In this document: one piece after another, positions 63,024-64,000 of the stretch | How positions within the stretch are numbered: the first letter of the stretch is position 1 | Layout: each line of letters starts with the position of its first letter | Origin: Variovorax paradoxus | Lineage (GTDB): Bacteria > Pseudomonadota > Gammaproteobacteria > Burkholderiales > Burkholderiaceae_C | Reading direction: 5' to 3' | Assembly (NCBI RefSeq): GCF_029919115.1 | Contig: NZ_CP123990.1 | Coordinates: 5,296,501 to 5,360,500, forward strand | Length of the DNA stretch: 64,000 bases | Notes under the pieces: model-generated | Databases searched by the model: none | The model's input: only the letters and a program-made list of their open reading frames with translations | What the model was told of the DNA's origin: nothing | Position numbers and translations under genes: made by a program

Positions 63024-64000
63024 ATGTATCAACGCAACATCCTGGTCGAACAGACCGATCCCGAAATCTGGGCTGCCATCCAGGCCGAAAACGCCCGCCA
63101 AGAGCACCACATCGAGCTCATCGCGAGCGAAAACTACGCTTCGCCGGCCGTCATGGCCGCGCAGGGCTCGCAACTCACCAACAAGTACGCCGAAGGCTAC
63201 CCGGGCAAGCGCTACTACGGCGGCTGCGAGCATGTCGACGTGGCCGAGCAGCTGGCCATCGACCGCATCAAGCAAATTTTTGGCGCCGACGCCGCCAACG
63301 TTCAGCCGCATTGCGGCGCATCGGCCAACGAGGCCGTGATGCTGGCCTTTCTGAAGCCCGGCGACACCATCATGGGCATGAGCCTGGCCGAAGGCGGCCA
63401 CCTCACGCATGGCATGCCCCTCAACATGAGCGGCAAGTGGTTCAACGTGGTGAGCTACGGCCTGGATGCCAACGAAGCCATCGACTACGACGCGATGGAA
63501 CGCAAGGCGCACGAGCACATGCCCAAGCTCATCATCGCCGGCGCCTCGGCCTATTCGCTGCGCATCGATTTCGAACGCTTCGCCAAGGTGGCCAAGGACG
63601 TGGGCGCGATCTTCATGGTCGACATTGCCCATTACGCAGGCCTGGTGGCTGCGGGTGTGTACCCCAACCCCGTGCCGCATGCCGACGTGGTGACCTCCAC
63701 CACGCACAAGAGCCTGCGTGGCCCGCGCGGCGGCATCATCCTGATGAAGGCGCAGCACGAGAAGGCCATCAACAGCGCCATCTTCCCGGGCCTGCAAGGC
63801 GGCCCGCTGATGCACGTGATTGCCGCCAAGGCCGTCGCGTTCAAGGAAGCCATGACGCCCGAGTTCAAGGCCTACCAGCAGCAGGTGGTCAAGAACGCCC
63901 AGATCGTTGCCGACACCCTCACCGAGCGCGGGCTGCGCATCGTGAGCGGGCGCACCGAAAGCCACGTGATGCTGGTCGACCTGCGCTCCAAGGGCATTAC
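63024..64000 (+). CDS. glyA: serine hydroxymethyltransferase, N-terminal part (3' end outside window)
   Basis: PLP enzyme converting serine and tetrahydrofolate to glycine and methylene-tetrahydrofolate. The frame from the ATG at 63024 is open to the window edge, giving 325 complete codons. Motifs are [38 protein letters not shown] and the PLP-lysine site [14 protein letters not shown] (Lys229). AAAGGA lies five bases before the start. The preceding ZTP riboswitch ties its expression to one-carbon folate status. Confidence 0.97.
   Translation, partial: MYQRNILVEQTDPEIWAAIQAENARQEHHIELIASENYASPAVMAAQGSQLTNKYAEGYPGKRYYGGCEHVDVAEQLAIDRIKQIFGADAANVQPHCGASANEAVMLAFLKPGDTIMGMSLAEGGHLTHGMPLNMSGKWFNVVSYGLDANEAIDYDAMERKAHEHMPKLIIAGASAYSLRIDFERFAKVAKDVGAIFMVDIAHYAGLVAAGVYPNPVPHADVVTSTTHKSLRGPRGGIILMKAQHEKAINSAIFPGLQGGPLMHVIAAKAVAFKEAMTPEFKAYQQQVVKNAQIVADTLTERGLRIVSGRTESHVMLVDLRSKGI

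Noticed and set aside
1..64000. Search for prophage, insertion sequences, integrases, CRISPR arrays and biosynthetic clusters
   Set aside because: No transposase, integrase, phage structural gene, repeat-spacer array, or polyketide/peptide synthetase was seen; gene content is chromosomal and largely housekeeping.

Overview
The window reads as a piece of a betaproteobacterial chromosome from the family Comamonadaceae, most like Variovorax. This is inferred from the gene families, the strongly G/C-biased third codon positions, and the layout of the aa3 oxidase, ftsY/M16, cysS-accA-tilS-lysC and tct blocks. No database search was possible. Coding density is high, and nothing shows a prophage, insertion sequence, CRISPR array or plasmid origin. 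Both ends cut through genes: coxB on the left and glyA on the right.

Layout. Positions 1-9028 hold a cytochrome c oxidase (aa3) biogenesis block: coxB, ctaD, a 41-residue helper, ctaG, a DUF2970 protein, ctaE, a twin-TM protein on the other strand, SURF1, a SCO-like membrane protein, ctaA, ctaB and sco. Then come an AlkC-like repair protein (9048-9887) and rpoH on the minus strand, with a perfect CIRCE operator just upstream (10918-10944). Positions 11159-17291 are the most accessory-looking part: two poly-glycine lipoproteins with internal repeats flank a DUF962/Mpo1 protein and a LuxR-type regulator/hybrid kinase pair. Positions 17340-24386 hold ftsY, a paired M16 protease operon with one inactive-looking partner, an argP/argO pair, rsmD and coaD. 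Positions 24379-27526 form a pyroglutamate module (pxpB, pxpC, pxpA, pcp).

Positions 27514-34893 hold assorted genes: an alpha/beta hydrolase, Yip1, a histidine phosphatase, a D-aminoacylase-like enzyme, a TPR protein, a tautomerase, a LysR regulator and YitT. A large palindrome follows at 34965-35044. Positions 35113-40457 are a complete tripartite tricarboxylate transporter (tctC, tctB, tctA) divergent from its two-component system. Next are an Hsp15-like S4 protein, PPK2, a lipoprotein and an ABC exporter (to 44559). The minus-strand operon cysS-alkA-accA-tilS-lysC-tRNA-Ser(GCU) spans 50094 down to 44609. Positions 50286-54412 carry a TPR protein, two cyclophilins, lpxH, an MtfA-like peptidase and a DUF3592-like membrane protein. 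Two very large minus-strand genes follow (DUF349 and DUF748/AsmA-like). The window ends with a lytic transglycosylase and a ZTP riboswitch in front of glyA.

The clearest non-coding signals are the CIRCE element at rpoH, the ZTP riboswitch at glyA, a near-consensus sigma-70 promoter at 61733-61760, the palindrome at 34965-35044, and several strong bidirectional hairpin terminators. I found no convincing novel defence or mobile system. The best candidates for undescribed biology are the tandem-repeat lipoproteins beside the two-component system, the divergent SCO-like protein in the oxidase cluster, and the palindrome.
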